Below are positions 26,455 to 38,115 of a stretch of 64,000 nt of DNA, piece by piece. Location of the stretch: assembly GCF_963678975.1 (NCBI RefSeq), contig NC_089281.1, forward strand, positions 22,249,375 to 22,313,374, in the 5' to 3' direction. The stretch is from Dysidea avara. Lineage: Eukaryota > Porifera > Demospongiae > Dictyoceratida > Dysideidae. Numbering within the stretch: position 1 is the stretch's first letter; the number at the start of each line of letters is the position of its first letter. Both the position numbers and the translations under genes were made by a program. Under the pieces are notes generated by a model. The model was not told where the DNA came from. It saw nothing but the letters and a program-made list of their open reading frames with translations, and did no database searches.

Positions 26455-27330
26455 CATGTACCTGGACAAAAGAGGGACAACCTTTTGAACCCACTGTGCT
26501 CTGGCTTAACCATAAATGCCGTACAGCAAATCCCTTCCAGTTTTATTCCTTTACATGACCACAGGTATTACACAAGACCAAATGGAGATATGTAATATAC
26601 ATACAAAGGTATGATATATGCTATTATGCTTATCATGCACACTTGTACATGACTATAAGCACACTTCATAGAATTCAGTTGAATATACAACTATAGCTGT
26701 ACCTCTAGGTGACTGTTCACATGCATATAGTGATATTTACAAATCATAGAATTTTCTTCCTTTGTAATGGCTTGCAATGGCAGCACACTTATTGAGAAGG
26801 ATTTTAGTTATGGTAAACAAATTGATTTTGTTATATATCTGTTCCAGCTGACTCAAAAGAGAAAACGCAGAAATGAATTGTTAATATTAATTTCTCGTTG
26901 TTTTTGCTTTCCAGCACCACTGTGTTTGGACAGCATTAGGTATAGCCTCTGGAGGATGCTAGCATTTGGTCAAATGGTTGAGCAGCAGTTTGGTAGGTGT
27001 ACAGGCGGTTCTACCTACCATTCCTTATATCATGTAAAATTAACTATTATAACTAGCTAGATGGCCACAGCTCACACTATAATTTGGATGCTGTTACAAT
27101 GGAGAGTGAATGATGTTATCATTCGGGTCCTCATACCCGCACACCACTCGTGAAATGCAGCTACTATATATAGATGCATCTATTTGGGCATCTGAAATAC
27201 ACTTGTAATTTACCAAAAGGTTTGTTATGACTGTATTTAATGGCACACTGGAAAAGTTATCAATAACTACAAATGTTTATTATAATTAGTCTTTTCTAAT
27301 GTAATTCTTCAATTGTATAACATGTTGCAT
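26455..27330 (-). repeat. Reverse copy of the 4.7-5.8 kb dispersed repeat
   Basis: Read on the minus strand this resembles 4735-5660, including the ccttgtacttaagtgtgc-type segment and the ccagcaccactgtg segment. It is interrupted at about 27332 by another transposon. Confidence 0.6.
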
Positions 27331-27331
27331 A

Positions 27332-27620
27332 GGCAGCGGAAGAGGGGTGCTGGAGCACCCCCAACTATTTTACTGGGGTTGCTGAGCACCCCCAATTCAA
27401 AGCTGTATTGCGCAATAGTCACCTGAACTTCCAGAAACTTGTCAATCACGATCGAAATACTCTAATAGAGAGGTCACCCTAATACAACAGTCAAGCATAT
27501 ATTAAAAAGTACTAGTATTTGATTAACAGCTAAAACCACCGAAAATGCCTCCAAATTCAATCTCCTGACACCTAATTTTTAAAATTTTCCTGGGGTGGCA
27601 TGCCCCCAGACCCCTCTAGA
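27332..27620. mobile_element. DNA-transposon fragment (gcagcggaag... gagcaccccc type)
   Basis: It begins ggcagcggaagaggggtgct and contains gagcacccccaa repeats and a cctggggtggcatgccccc stretch. Insertion is shown by the uninterrupted partner near 4.73 kb. It carries one copy of the aatactctaatagag motif (27455-27476). Superfamily is undetermined. Confidence 0.5.
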
Positions 27621-28766
27621 ATTTAGTATGTACTAATACAGTAACACTATAGTGACGGGATGAAGAGTAATGCTATAAAAGTTCCAGAGGACTAAGCAAT
27701 TTTTTTTTACAAATAAACATTCAAAATAGAGGGGGGCTAAGAAAAGAGGAAAAGCATTGATACATCAAGTATAGTGTGCAAATAACATTCAACATGTGGA
27801 GCATGCTCCATCTAAAGAGGTCCGGGGCATACATGACCATCATCACATTCTCTATAGCAGTAGCATAAAGCAAAGAGAACATTGTTTTATGTTTAAGTTC
27901 ACTTTCAAGGTGATCTTATGTTGTAGCCTCCAAATCTGAATCATAATTAGAAATTAATTTTTTAACAGCTTAGTAAATTTGATGCTAAAACACTAATAGT
28001 ACTATCTATAGGATCAACAATATCAATCCATGTTGTAATGGTTCTCAATAATTTGTATTTTTACCAAGAAAGAGCAATGCTTTTTTAAGAATTGCTATAT
28101 GTAGGGATTTCATTTGTACTGTGCTTATTCTATATAGAACATCTCCTTTGGAAGTTTGGAATTTGAAGGGTTGGTGTACATTTATATGTTGATAAAGAAC
28201 TCACGTAAGCCTACAGCCCCTCAAATGTAATATACGAGTGGAGAGTGGTCACATTTTGTTTGAAAGTTATTTACTTAAACAGGAAGATTAATTAGATATA
28301 AGCGTAGAGCTTGATCAAGTATAAAAACTCTGGTATAGCCCCAGATGCTGTAACTCTTTTAACTTTAAGGATGCTTCGGATTTCAGTAGTTTGGATGTTC
28401 TATTAGGGTAGATTAGAGTATTTTAATTTTATCAGCTTCAATGCCTCGAGCCCAAAATATAATTTTGGCCACTGACATCTCAGCTCTTTTCTCTCTGTCC
28501 TTTCTACCTTTTCATTGTCTATGCATATGCTTCTATTAGTTTCCTAGAGGTGGGGATCCCCTAAATCTGCCCTTGAAATAGAGGAGCTGGCCAAGAAAAT
28601 GATGAAGACAGTGCAAAAACAGAAGAAACAGCCAAAGCATTATGGTACATGACTAGTTACTTACTATCATCATCCATGCACATACATGCATAATTTACCT
28701 ATGTACTACCATTGCAAACAGGCCTATGGTGTCACTGTACACAGTACTATAAGTCATACTAGCAAT

Positions 28767-29792
28767 CAGCGTTGAAACCGGGTCGGGTCATCCGGGTCAT
28801 CCTGGTCACATTTTCTCCGGGTCATCCGGGTCTGACCTGGTTTACAATTTATCCGGGTCTGACCCGGATTGGATCACGTGAGAAACGAAATTGTTCGTTT
28901 GACGACGTGGAACTTATAAACGCTATCGCGTAGCTCTTTCGTGAGCCACGCCCACTTATCGCATTACCAACATATGCTTAGTCACGCCCATTTGTTAGTA
29001 AGTGCAGTATGTAGCACGAAACTGAGGGTGAGGGGTAGCTATTGTCAGTAGGTGAAGACCATTTTTTTTTATTATTATTATTATTTTTTTTTTTGGTCTT
29101 CAACCTACAGCTAGGCTGAAGTTGCAATATTTACTCAACACGATTCGAACGTTCAAAATGTAGACTCGTTCGCTCGCTCGAGACTAGCCGACGGGTCACA
29201 TCCAGGTCAATCCGGGTCACATCTAGTCTGGCGGCGCCCGCCCCTTCGCATAGAGTAAGGGTCTGGTATGCTTAGTATAGTGGAGTTGTACCGGATTACC
29301 AAAAACTGGTGCAACCAATCAGAACGCTCCACGTTTAATCAGCGAATTTTTGTGTATGTTACGTCAAAAGAATGAATCAAATTCCCTAACAGAACTGAAG
29401 AAACAAAACGAGTTAGCTAATAAAGAACAAAGAGAAGAAAGTGTTATATCGGGAAGAGCTTTTCGCCTTGTTTGATACACGAAAAACCCATGTTACGCTC
29501 TGATTTCCTAGGTAGGGAGACATGTGTATTTTATGAAAAGTAGACCAATCCACTTTCGCCTGTGTAAAGGCGAAGAAAGTTCAATATCTCTGCCACAGTT
29601 TTGGGTGAGGCACTTCCGTTAAGGCCATTTTCGTTACGTCATTACATTCAAATTAAATTCCTCCATAACAACTAGGTGATACTAAGCGTACCAGACCCTT
29701 ACTTTATGCGAAGGGGCCGGCGCCGCCAGACTAGGTCACATCCGGGTCAGTGGGTCATCCGGGTCAGCAGTAGTGACCCGGTTTCAACGTTG
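28767..29792. mobile_element. hAT-like non-autonomous element, 1,026 bp
   Basis: Ends are cagcgttgaaaccgggtc and its near-complement gacccggtttcaacgttg. The flanks carry the 8-bp duplication ctagcaat (28759-28766, 29793-29800), matching the hAT mode of insertion. The subterminal DNA is built of many ccgggtcatc / ccgggtctgacc repeats in both orientations. The matching site near 22795 in the duplicated block is empty. A degenerate relative lies at 54865-55000. It holds a nested element (29223-29734). Confidence 0.8.
29223..29734. mobile_element. Nested foldback element, 512 bp
   Basis: It lies inside the hAT-like element. The ends ctagtctggcggcgcc and ggcgccgccagactag extend to about 57-bp inverted repeats with a few mismatches. 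The flanking gtcacat (29216-29222 and 29735-29741) may be a 7-bp duplication, although the host repeats contain this word often. It contains no convincing open frame. Confidence 0.65.
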
Positions 29793-29859
29793 CTAGCAAT
29801 GCGACATCATCTACAGGCTTCAGCCATAGTGGAACCACCTGTGCCACTACCATATTATG

Positions 29860-30184
29860 CAGGGGCGGATCCAGAGTTTGGAAAGAGGGGGGGCACCTTG
29901 CTGAAAAACAGTTGAAGACAAAAAAAAAAAAAAAAAAAAGGTCACAACAATAATAGCTAGTGATCCTTTACCAAATATATCACGTCTGTTATGTAAAATA
30001 AAATCCTATTTATAGCTTCATAGGTAAGCTACACAGCCTACACTGCCTCATGAACATTGTGACTGCTTTATTAGAGTAACTGACTGCTCTATTAGAGTAT
30101 CTCGATCTTGTATGCAATTTCTTGAAGGGGGGGGGGGGGGGGGGGGGCATTTGCCCCAAATGCCCCATCCTGGATCCGCCATTG
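29860..30184. mobile_element. MITE with CAGGGGCGGATCCAG end, 325 bp
   Basis: The left end is caggggcggatccag and the right end ctggatccgccattg. The flanks are ttatg on both sides (29855-29859 and 30185-30189). It interrupts exon b of the unknown gene copy. Inside are a poly-A tract (about 29920-29939), a run of about 20 G (about 30127-30147), and two copies of the tattagagta motif (30061-30109). Confidence 0.8.
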
Positions 30185-30754
30185 TTATGCATATATGATT
30201 ACGACTATACTTCTAAATGCTGTGAATGCTTTGAAACACTTGGAGAAGATATTGCAAGAGCGCTTGAGGAAAAATGGATGCATAAAGACGTCAGTTTAAC
30301 TTATTGATACAAAAAAAAAGCTTAGAATCCATATCGTGCACCCTTTATTACGTAGGCGATTGTACAACTTGTGTGCTTGCACATGCTTTGAAGTCTTTGA
30401 TGACATACTTGTTTTCAAATTTTCAAATGGGGAGTGTACTGATATATCAACATTGGGAAAATTTAGAGTCTGACAAAAACATGACAGTATACAGGATGCA
30501 AGCAAGAAACCTTATAACCAAGAAGCCATGCTACACAAAGTACAAGCCTCCCTTAGTATTATGTTGCTTTGCATTCCTACACAAAAACACATTAACATCA
30601 TCATGCATGTTTACTAGTTCAGTTTAAGCAGCAAATTTTGTTCTTGGCAATGTTGTAATAAGGAGGGGAGTTTTAAGTTCAAGATAATCTAATAGAGCAG
30701 TCAACCTAATAGAGTAGTCAAGTGTGAATAAGAGTGTCATTGCTGACAATGATG

Positions 30755-31602
30755 TAGAGCCTTGAATTTTTAGGTGTTTTCATTGAAGAAGGGATATTTC
30801 TAGACCAGACATTGTAGCATAATGGATGTGGGTGATGTAAAGCTGAATATAATGCTAGTCTACAGTTTTTCGTCACAGACCTCTTGTTTTATACCATTCA
30901 CTTGGATGTTCAAGATACATACTTGATACACTTAAGATAATGTTTTACTGTTGCTTGACAAGCCATTCAGTGGATTCATGTCAGGTATGTACAGCTCCAC
31001 TAGCTAGAATGAGTTATACAGCTACAACCAATTCACTCTCACTTTCATTCATGAAATAATACCAACCCGTTGACTAATCATTAAAGTTTTAAGTCTCTCA
31101 GCAGCATATATAGCAATCTGTTGAGTTTAGGACCATTAAAATATTTACAGCCTCTCGGTAGCTGGGGGCTGTACACCCAGACCATTGCTGCTGGTGACTT
31201 AGCATTATGGAATATTCAAACCTTGTGATCCCATCTATCACAGCCCCAGAGTTGAGCTGTTCAGTTGTAAAATTTTCAATTTTTGTGTTGATTTGAAGAG
31301 ATTCACCTTCAGAAAATTGTGGCTGTCAAAATTTCTGGATATAGCTACCCTTGTGCATTTTAATTCACAATACCCCACACATCATTTCCAAATTTCATAT
31401 GGCAACTTACGTTGCAATACCATTGCACGCATAGCTTGCTAAAACAATCAACAGTTCAATGTAAATGTACATCATTATGTATCTGTTTAATCAACATATC
31501 AATAATATTTATTATGCTGTTTCAAATGTGACACAGTGGTTGTGATTACAAACAGGATGTTGCATATAAAAGATTATGCATTTATTGTGTGATGTTAACA
31601 GT
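30755..31602. other. Downstream flank of gene C
   Basis: No gene is visible. A polyadenylation signal for copy C (AATAAA, minus strand) is at 31586-31581, 17 nt past the stop codon. The rest is AT-rich. This is the left part of the 4.7 kb block that separates the two halves of the duplicated unit. Confidence 0.55.
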
Positions 31603-33547
31603 TTAGTTGCAGAAGCATGCATTTTCACGAGTATTGAATCGGCAACTTCTTCTATCTAGGCCATCAATACATGAACTCTGGATACAAGCCTCTCGGTTGC
31701 TTATCGCATTGCATGGGCATGACCACTGGCAGACATTAGGTCCTAATGCTGTATTACAACTTTTTTCACCAAAAGCATCAAATACAGAACAGTCAATACT
31801 GAAACTGGACACTGGACGATTTGGGTGATCAGAGCAGCATCTTGGACAAACACAGCCAGTTGCATTGCTGTATGTACACCTAGCTCCTGGAAAGTTTATA
31901 CAGCTGCTTCTGAGGCATATGTCAGGGTCATCAATATCAGAACAATCACATCTCCATACACAAGCACTCCCATTCAAGGCAAAATTGCAAGAATCAGCTC
32001 CACGGACGTCATGAATACTGCAGTCTGTTCCTTCTGGTGCGGATGGTTGTTCTTTGCAACATCCATCATTACACTGACATCCATCTCGTCCAGTAATTGG
32101 ATTAACATCATGATAAAACCTATATAAGTGTGACAAAGCATATATTATATGACTTCATAGAATTTATTCACCTGCACTGAAGTGAGTTGTTGTCTGGACA
32201 TGCTGTGTTATTACATCTACAAGGATCTGTTATTTCTTCACATGAGTTTGGGGAACATTCGCATCTTCCTTCAACAGTCAGGGTACACATTCTGGATGGG
32301 TCATCTTTACAGTGCACCATTTCACAATAATCAGAGCCATGAAACAGTGTACAGTTACCAATACAATTACACATATTGTCTGGTATGCTACCAAGAGGAC
32401 AATCGGGACATTCACATTGACAAGTGGTTGGATTTTGTAGTTTAGGGTCCGTACAATTTATTGATGGACATTCACATTCACAATTATCATAATTTAGTAC
32501 TGTATGAGGGGGGATATTACAAAGCATTTCTTCTGAACAGTTACATTCGCATGTCACTGGATCCTGTACTTTGGGTGGCAAGCATGTAGAGTTGCATTCA
32601 CACATACATGTATCAGGATTCCAAACAAGTGGTCTGGGACAATCCCGGATCTCTCTACAATCACACATACATGTCCTAGGGTTGAACACTTGTGGAGGTC
32701 TACATACTCGTGGTATGCATTCACATTGGCAAGTGGCACGATTAAACCTTCGTGGCTCAATACAAGATACTGGGTAACAACAATCACAACCCCTTCTTAG
32801 TGCAATTCTGTTTGCAACTACCACACCTGTACCTGGTTCAGCACTAATAATTGGTAGTCTAGATCTTCTCCAATAACAAAAGCCTCCATTTAGTAGATTG
32901 CCATTTGGACATGGCTTAGTTTGAATGCACTGAAAAATATTTCTAATGTGTTCACATTTCCTGCAATCACATTGAAAATGTGTCACATAGCATACTCGCC
33001 ACATCCCAAGAAACTTTACTATGCCATACTCAATGGTATAATGTATAGCCCATCGGCATATTGTTTTTCTTCTTAATGCCAAGCACCATGGATCTCTGCA
33101 GAACAAGCCTGTACAAGTACGCCCATACAAGGGAGGCCATGGGAGAACATTACGATATTGTTGATGTATTGCTAGTACAGGACCATCCTCACATCTTGAA
33201 AGGTTAAACCTGATTGGCACAAATGATTCGCCAACTCTTGTCACACCACCCCCAGTCTCATTTGCATTTTCAATTTCAGTCAAATATCTGATCACATCTG
33301 CATCAGCTATAAATATACAAAGCCTATATCACATATTTTACCAATAAATTTCCTACTTACCAAGTGAATATCTTTGCTTAAAAGCTTGTTTATCGATAAT
33401 CTCTGATGCAGGATTGGTATTCCGTCTTTGACTGGAAGCATCCTAATGTTAACCAAGCATGAAGGAACTCATTGCATTAATTTCACTTACCCGGACTTGA
33501 GTGAGAGTAAGAATCACTATGCATAAAGCAAAGTACAGTGTTTTCAT
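31603..33547 (-). CDS. Secreted CXCXC-repeat protein, copy C (intact; VEGF-C/D-like architecture)
   Basis: Exons are 33547-33491, 33442-33361, 33306-32172 and 32119-31603, all GT-AG with phases 0, 1 and 2. The product has 596 residues. Residues 1-19 form a signal peptide (MKTLYFALCIVILTLTQ). About 85-165 is a Cys-rich domain with RTCTGLFCRDPWC and, at its end, CDCRKC. The spacing recalls the PDGF/VEGF cystine knot (CxGxC core, then CxC) but not its exact motif. About 215-355 holds seven repeats of C-x(n)-TCxCxC form, as in the tails of VEGF-C/D and in Balbiani-ring 3 protein. The last 170 residues hold two modules with CNxxxxxxxCxWxCDC and CPRCC motifs, plus a partial third at the end of exon 3. 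A diffusible growth factor or a matrix protein are both possible. The growth-factor reading is my inference. Confidence 0.85.
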
Positions 33548-33621
33548 CTTTCAGTCGTAGATGATACACCACTCTTTCCAATATTGAGTCACAACATGGC
33601 AAAGCACTACAAACTGTGCAT

Positions 33622-33629
33622 TATTTATA
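33622..33629 (-). promoter_or_regulatory. TATA box of gene copy C
   Basis: TATAAATA on the minus strand lies 75 bp upstream of the start codon, at the equivalent place in copies A and B. Confidence 0.6.
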
Positions 33630-33639
33630 TACATTTTCA

Positions 33640-34755
33640 GTGCACATTTATGGATTTATATATGGAATTATTATATTAAATTTGTCTGCACTTGCTAAGC
33701 CAAATATTTTAATGTAATATTGTACTAATTATACAAACCTTGACAAAGTAAGCATTTTATAGCACAGTTTAGTCAAATGTAACATGATATAGGAAAAACA
33801 TCAAGTTCTTTTGTTAATCATTTTAGTAGTTCTCAGTCTGTTGAAAACAATCTCTTAGCTATATACTAGCTGTGATGATTCACGCATGGAACAGCCTAAG
33901 GGTGAAACTTGTTCCTTTACCACGTGCACTATCTCTACACATATGCCCACTAAATTTATTCCACAAGTTTATAAACTCTGACACCACATGGTGTGAAGTA
34001 AATTCATTTTTTTATTCTGTTGCCATGAATCAAAGCTATGAAGGACTTGAGAATGCTCCTACATGTCGGTTGTTTTTACAACACTGGGTTGGGTTGTTAG
34101 TTCTCTTTTTACTTCAGTAGAAATAACATTGCAGTGTTCTCCACTGCTTCTTATAGCATGCATGTCTATATGTAATCTAAATGGATGGTAGAGAATAATC
34201 AGTAGCAGCGGACAAACACGGAGCTTAGGTTACACTATATAGATTCCGTATTATACACTTTGGCTCTAACTACTATATCATATTTTAGTAGAAATCATTA
34301 TATCTGTTGAATGCATGCTAAAATGATGAACAATTGATTGTATGCATATATGATTATAATGAACCTACTTTTAGAAAAAGTAGGACAGTCGGTAAGCAGT
34401 GTGTACCCAAGTTAATTGCATCTGCATGTACAGTTGTATTTTACGTGAGCAGTGATTGGTACAAATGAAGCTAGTATTGAAACTATGAATGCCGGTGAAG
34501 CTGTGGTTTGTGCAAGCCACAAACTTACAGGGTGTTGAATTGAGTAGGTTTGACTGGCATCTATTTGTGCTTGGTTTGGTGAATAGTTGTTATGATGATG
34601 CTATACTGCATGGCTTCTTAACATAACAGCAATTTATTTTTACAAAATCCACCTTGAAGATACTCTGTAAACATTAACAGCTCAGAATTACCATAAGCAT
34701 GCCCGTTCAATAAAAATAGGACCATGGTCAAATTTTTAATACCAGCAATATTTTT
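33640..34755. other. Upstream flank of gene C
   Basis: No gene is supported. An open frame at 33872-34120 has a WNSL phrase reminiscent of LINE tails but is too weak to call. The rest is AT-rich. Confidence 0.45.
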
Positions 34756-34970
34756 TTATTTTATTAAGGCTTTACAGCACAAGTGCTGAAGGTCTGTAGG
34801 CCACCTAGTCTTACAGCCTGTTTAAAGTTGTTACATAAGTGTGTTTGAAAAGGTGAAGAAAGGAGAAAAATCCATGACTGGACCTCGAACCTGCAGCTAT
34901 CCGATTAACGCTCGAACGCTTACAGGAGTCTGCCAGACGGTCAGGATGTTTTCTCCTTGTCAATGTCAAG
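34756..34970 (-). repeat. tRNA-derived SINE (family 1), copy 3
   Basis: The reverse complement matches 3070-3300. The tRNA head lies at the right (cctcgaacctgcag is the B box complement) and the aaggctttacagcacaagtg end at the left, preceded by a T-rich tail complement. Confidence 0.75.
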
Positions 34971-35441
34971 TATATGTATCCATAGGAACTCTAGTGAGTG
35001 ACTTATTATCTCAAAGTACCTCTTGTGGAACCAAATGGACATTAGTTCATTTATTAAGGCTTTACAACAAAAATAGTCCTACATCATCGAATGGTTATTC
35101 TGTACAACTATTTCTGGGAACAAACTCCTAGTATAGATTGGAACATACTACATATGTATGCTAATGCAGAAACACTGTTTTTCACATTGTGCCTTAATTT
35201 CAGGTATATTTATATTTCCAGTAATGGAAAGCAGCATCCAGTCTGATGTTTGGTGATGTTACACATCTGATAAGTTCTCCATCAACAAAGGAGTGTCTTT
35301 TAACAGAGAAGTATCCATATAAGGACACAGGGATGCAAACAAATGCTTACATAATACTAACAAGAATACATAGTAATTTTAAAATGTAGCCACAAGTAAT
35401 ATATACTTGTACTGTAACTTCTATGTATTTCTATTTAAAGC

Positions 35442-38115
35442 TGACCGTACAATATAAATTATGACTACACTGATACCATATAATGTGGCCGTCACACTTT
35501 GTCTGTGCCAAGTGTTTTTTATAGTCACTAGTTGACTACCTACAACAGAGCCATACATTTACAGCCTCTCCCTAGATGCAACAATTAGGAAGACAAGTAA
35601 ACTGTAAACAAAGTTTGCAAGATTCACAATATTATTGCTAAACCACCTTGTGGCAATGAAATCTAAAATGTGCATACAACAAAGTTATGTGCGAGATCAT
35701 CCTGAACTATAAGCAGAAATTTAGTGCACCATTTAGTTAACAGAAACATGTTCATTACACGTATGCTGTTATGACCTTAAGTCTTCACCAGTACGAGATG
35801 ACTACTTTACAATGTCCAGCACTGAAGGTCTGACAGCAACTTGTGCTGCAACCTTTGAGTTGCCTAACCTAGTAAACAGGAAAGACTTTGACATTACTTA
35901 ACACAGCTAATAAGGCAAAACACAAAATGGCATTATTTGTATACGCTAAGATTTACTTACATTTGTAGGCATACATCATACACTGTAGTTATACACTGTC
36001 ATCTGTTACTGGTATGAAAATTATAAATAGGAAATAGTCATTTTTGGCCAGGATATTGTAGATTATACACATAATTACAGGTTACATGTTTCTTCTGGTT
36101 CACGTCAGGGTATGGGCTATGATCCACAGGACATAATTTGGCATGAGTTTATACACATGCATATCTAATATTGGTATGTGGTTAGATATGATACATGTCA
36201 ACAATACAATGCATGTGCACTACTTTCTACCCTGCATACAACAGTAAGTTGCACCAACTATATGCTATGTATATAGCTCAATTTATAATTGTTATTGTAA
36301 TGTAAGCATTTTAGCAACATGCAAGCATTGCTTTACATTAAACTTTGAAATTGTATGTAGCTTGAGGCACCTTAACAACTTCAAGCTTTTGTGCAGTGTA
36401 ATCACCGGGCTCAGTATCAACGATGATACCAACAATACACGTGAAAAATGTGAATCAGCAAAGCCAATCAAATCACACTTTTATTATGTACCAGTCCATC
36501 TGTTTGAAAACAGTTTAAACTGGACTATACATACATATCTACCGAAATGAAATCATATTATTTAAGCAATTGAAAAGTGAAATGCAAAACAACGAACAGT
36601 ACACATTTTTTATGTTACTTGACGTTCTTGCTTAACAATCAAGTAACGACACCACATACTTTGCTAAAGTAGCATAACATCATATTAGCAAACAACATCA
36701 AGACATCTATAGGGGAGTGGTTGTGTAAACATAACTTTGTGATGTAAAATTTTGACAAAGAATTTTTCTTCACCTATATGGATGATGGTAAAGGCACATT
36801 CTTGACGATACATCAAAACTAAAATGTCATGTAAATAATAATCTGATTTTTTTCACTTCACCTACAGTATAATATTATATAGTTAGATAGCTTCTTCACA
36901 CCTTATGATGTAAGTCAGATAATTGAGTTAGCAGAACCCTAATATTGTAGATGAGGGGTATGTCCTAGCTAATACTAAATATGTGGCGATCAACAGAACA
37001 CAATGAAATACCCCAGCTGCATAAAGCAAACCATAAGAGTTATTAAATTTTATTTACCTGTAAAGGAGGGGAGTGGGCTTATGAAAACCATATATTCTCT
37101 AGCTACTACCACAGATACTATATGTGTGTCAAAGAATTTGCATGATGGTAAATGATGTATCAAAGTAATTGCATATTAAAAGTAGGAAAAAAATCACCAG
37201 CATGTTGTATAAAGATTTGTTATTAACTTAGCAGCAAACACTAGTAGCTAATGATCTTACAAGTGCCCAAAAGTATGTACTAAGTCACATATAGCTAGGT
37301 TTGCAATATAATGGTATTGAAAAGAAATCTACTATTTGTCACTATTAGTATGTGTTCACATAGATTATGATACAGATATTATAATTATTACAAGACTGAA
37401 TCTTCTCCTTGTAACTCCAACAGTTTATACTGATCATCATACTCATGTCCAAGTGACCACAACTTCTCAAGTTCCAATATGTCTCGCTTGGCTTGCAACA
37501 TAAAATGTACTACAATATTTCCTATATGGTAAAAACATTTTTTAATGATACACACAGTTTTGTAACAATGTGTAAACAGGTAGGTATAAACAGTGGACCC
37601 GGGACCCAACTTTTCTTTATATACTTCACAATGCTTATACATTCTATACTTGTACCAGATACCTTTGTAAGTCACACAGTTACTAGCCAGGCCTCTGTCA
37701 CAGTGCCTCACACATTGCCTAGGTACTAGATGCCTATCTTCATAAGTACCTACTCTGAAATGTGTCTGGACTGATTATCATTATTCACACCAGCAACTGG
37801 TGGTATTAATTAAGGTCTAACAAGTCTTCAACTTGATGCTCCACATGATGTATGAAGTCTGTTTGTTGAGCTGGTGGATTAACTTGCAGTGATTGCTTCA
37901 TTGAAGCTATTTCTAAGGAACATTTGTTTGCTCAAAGTTCATGAACTATAGTAGCTATAGGCAACATGATACATTATATTAGCGTACATGTGCTCATCAT
38001 GCAGCATGAGTGGCCTAATGCAGTCAGCTACAGACCATTTTCAGAGGAGCCTATAATTTCTCATTAATATAAACATCATTTGAGGCCTTATGACCAAGAA
38101 AGGATGGATTGGCCA
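35442..38115 (+). repeat. Segmental duplication, right half, copy 2
   Basis: This is the partner of 23443-26420. The block holds the terminal exon of the MALSU1-like gene on the minus strand. It is joined at its left end to the gene C block rather than to the left half of the unit. Confidence 0.75.

Larger units (their letters stand above)
28548..30307 (+). pseudogene. Unknown two-exon coding unit, copy 2 (disrupted)
   Basis: Exon a (28548-28644) keeps the 97-nt length and GT donor. Exon b begins at 29817 after CTACAG but is broken after 29859 by a 325-bp MITE, and the rest resumes at 30185 and ends at 30307. The intron carries a 1,026-bp hAT-like element. Apart from the insertion, the exon keeps the copy 1 frame with few changes, so disruption looks recent. 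Confidence 0.55.
27818..30754 (+). repeat. Segmental duplication, left half, copy 2
   Basis: This is the partner of 21275-23441. Its coding unit is split by transposons (see 28548-30307). Its right end (about 30754) is the point at which the duplicated sequence is cut from its right half, which resumes at about 35442. Confidence 0.8.

Noticed and set aside
33872-34120. Frame containing AWNSL, resembling the tail of LINE proteins
   Set aside because: One short phrase only; no reverse transcriptase motifs nearby.
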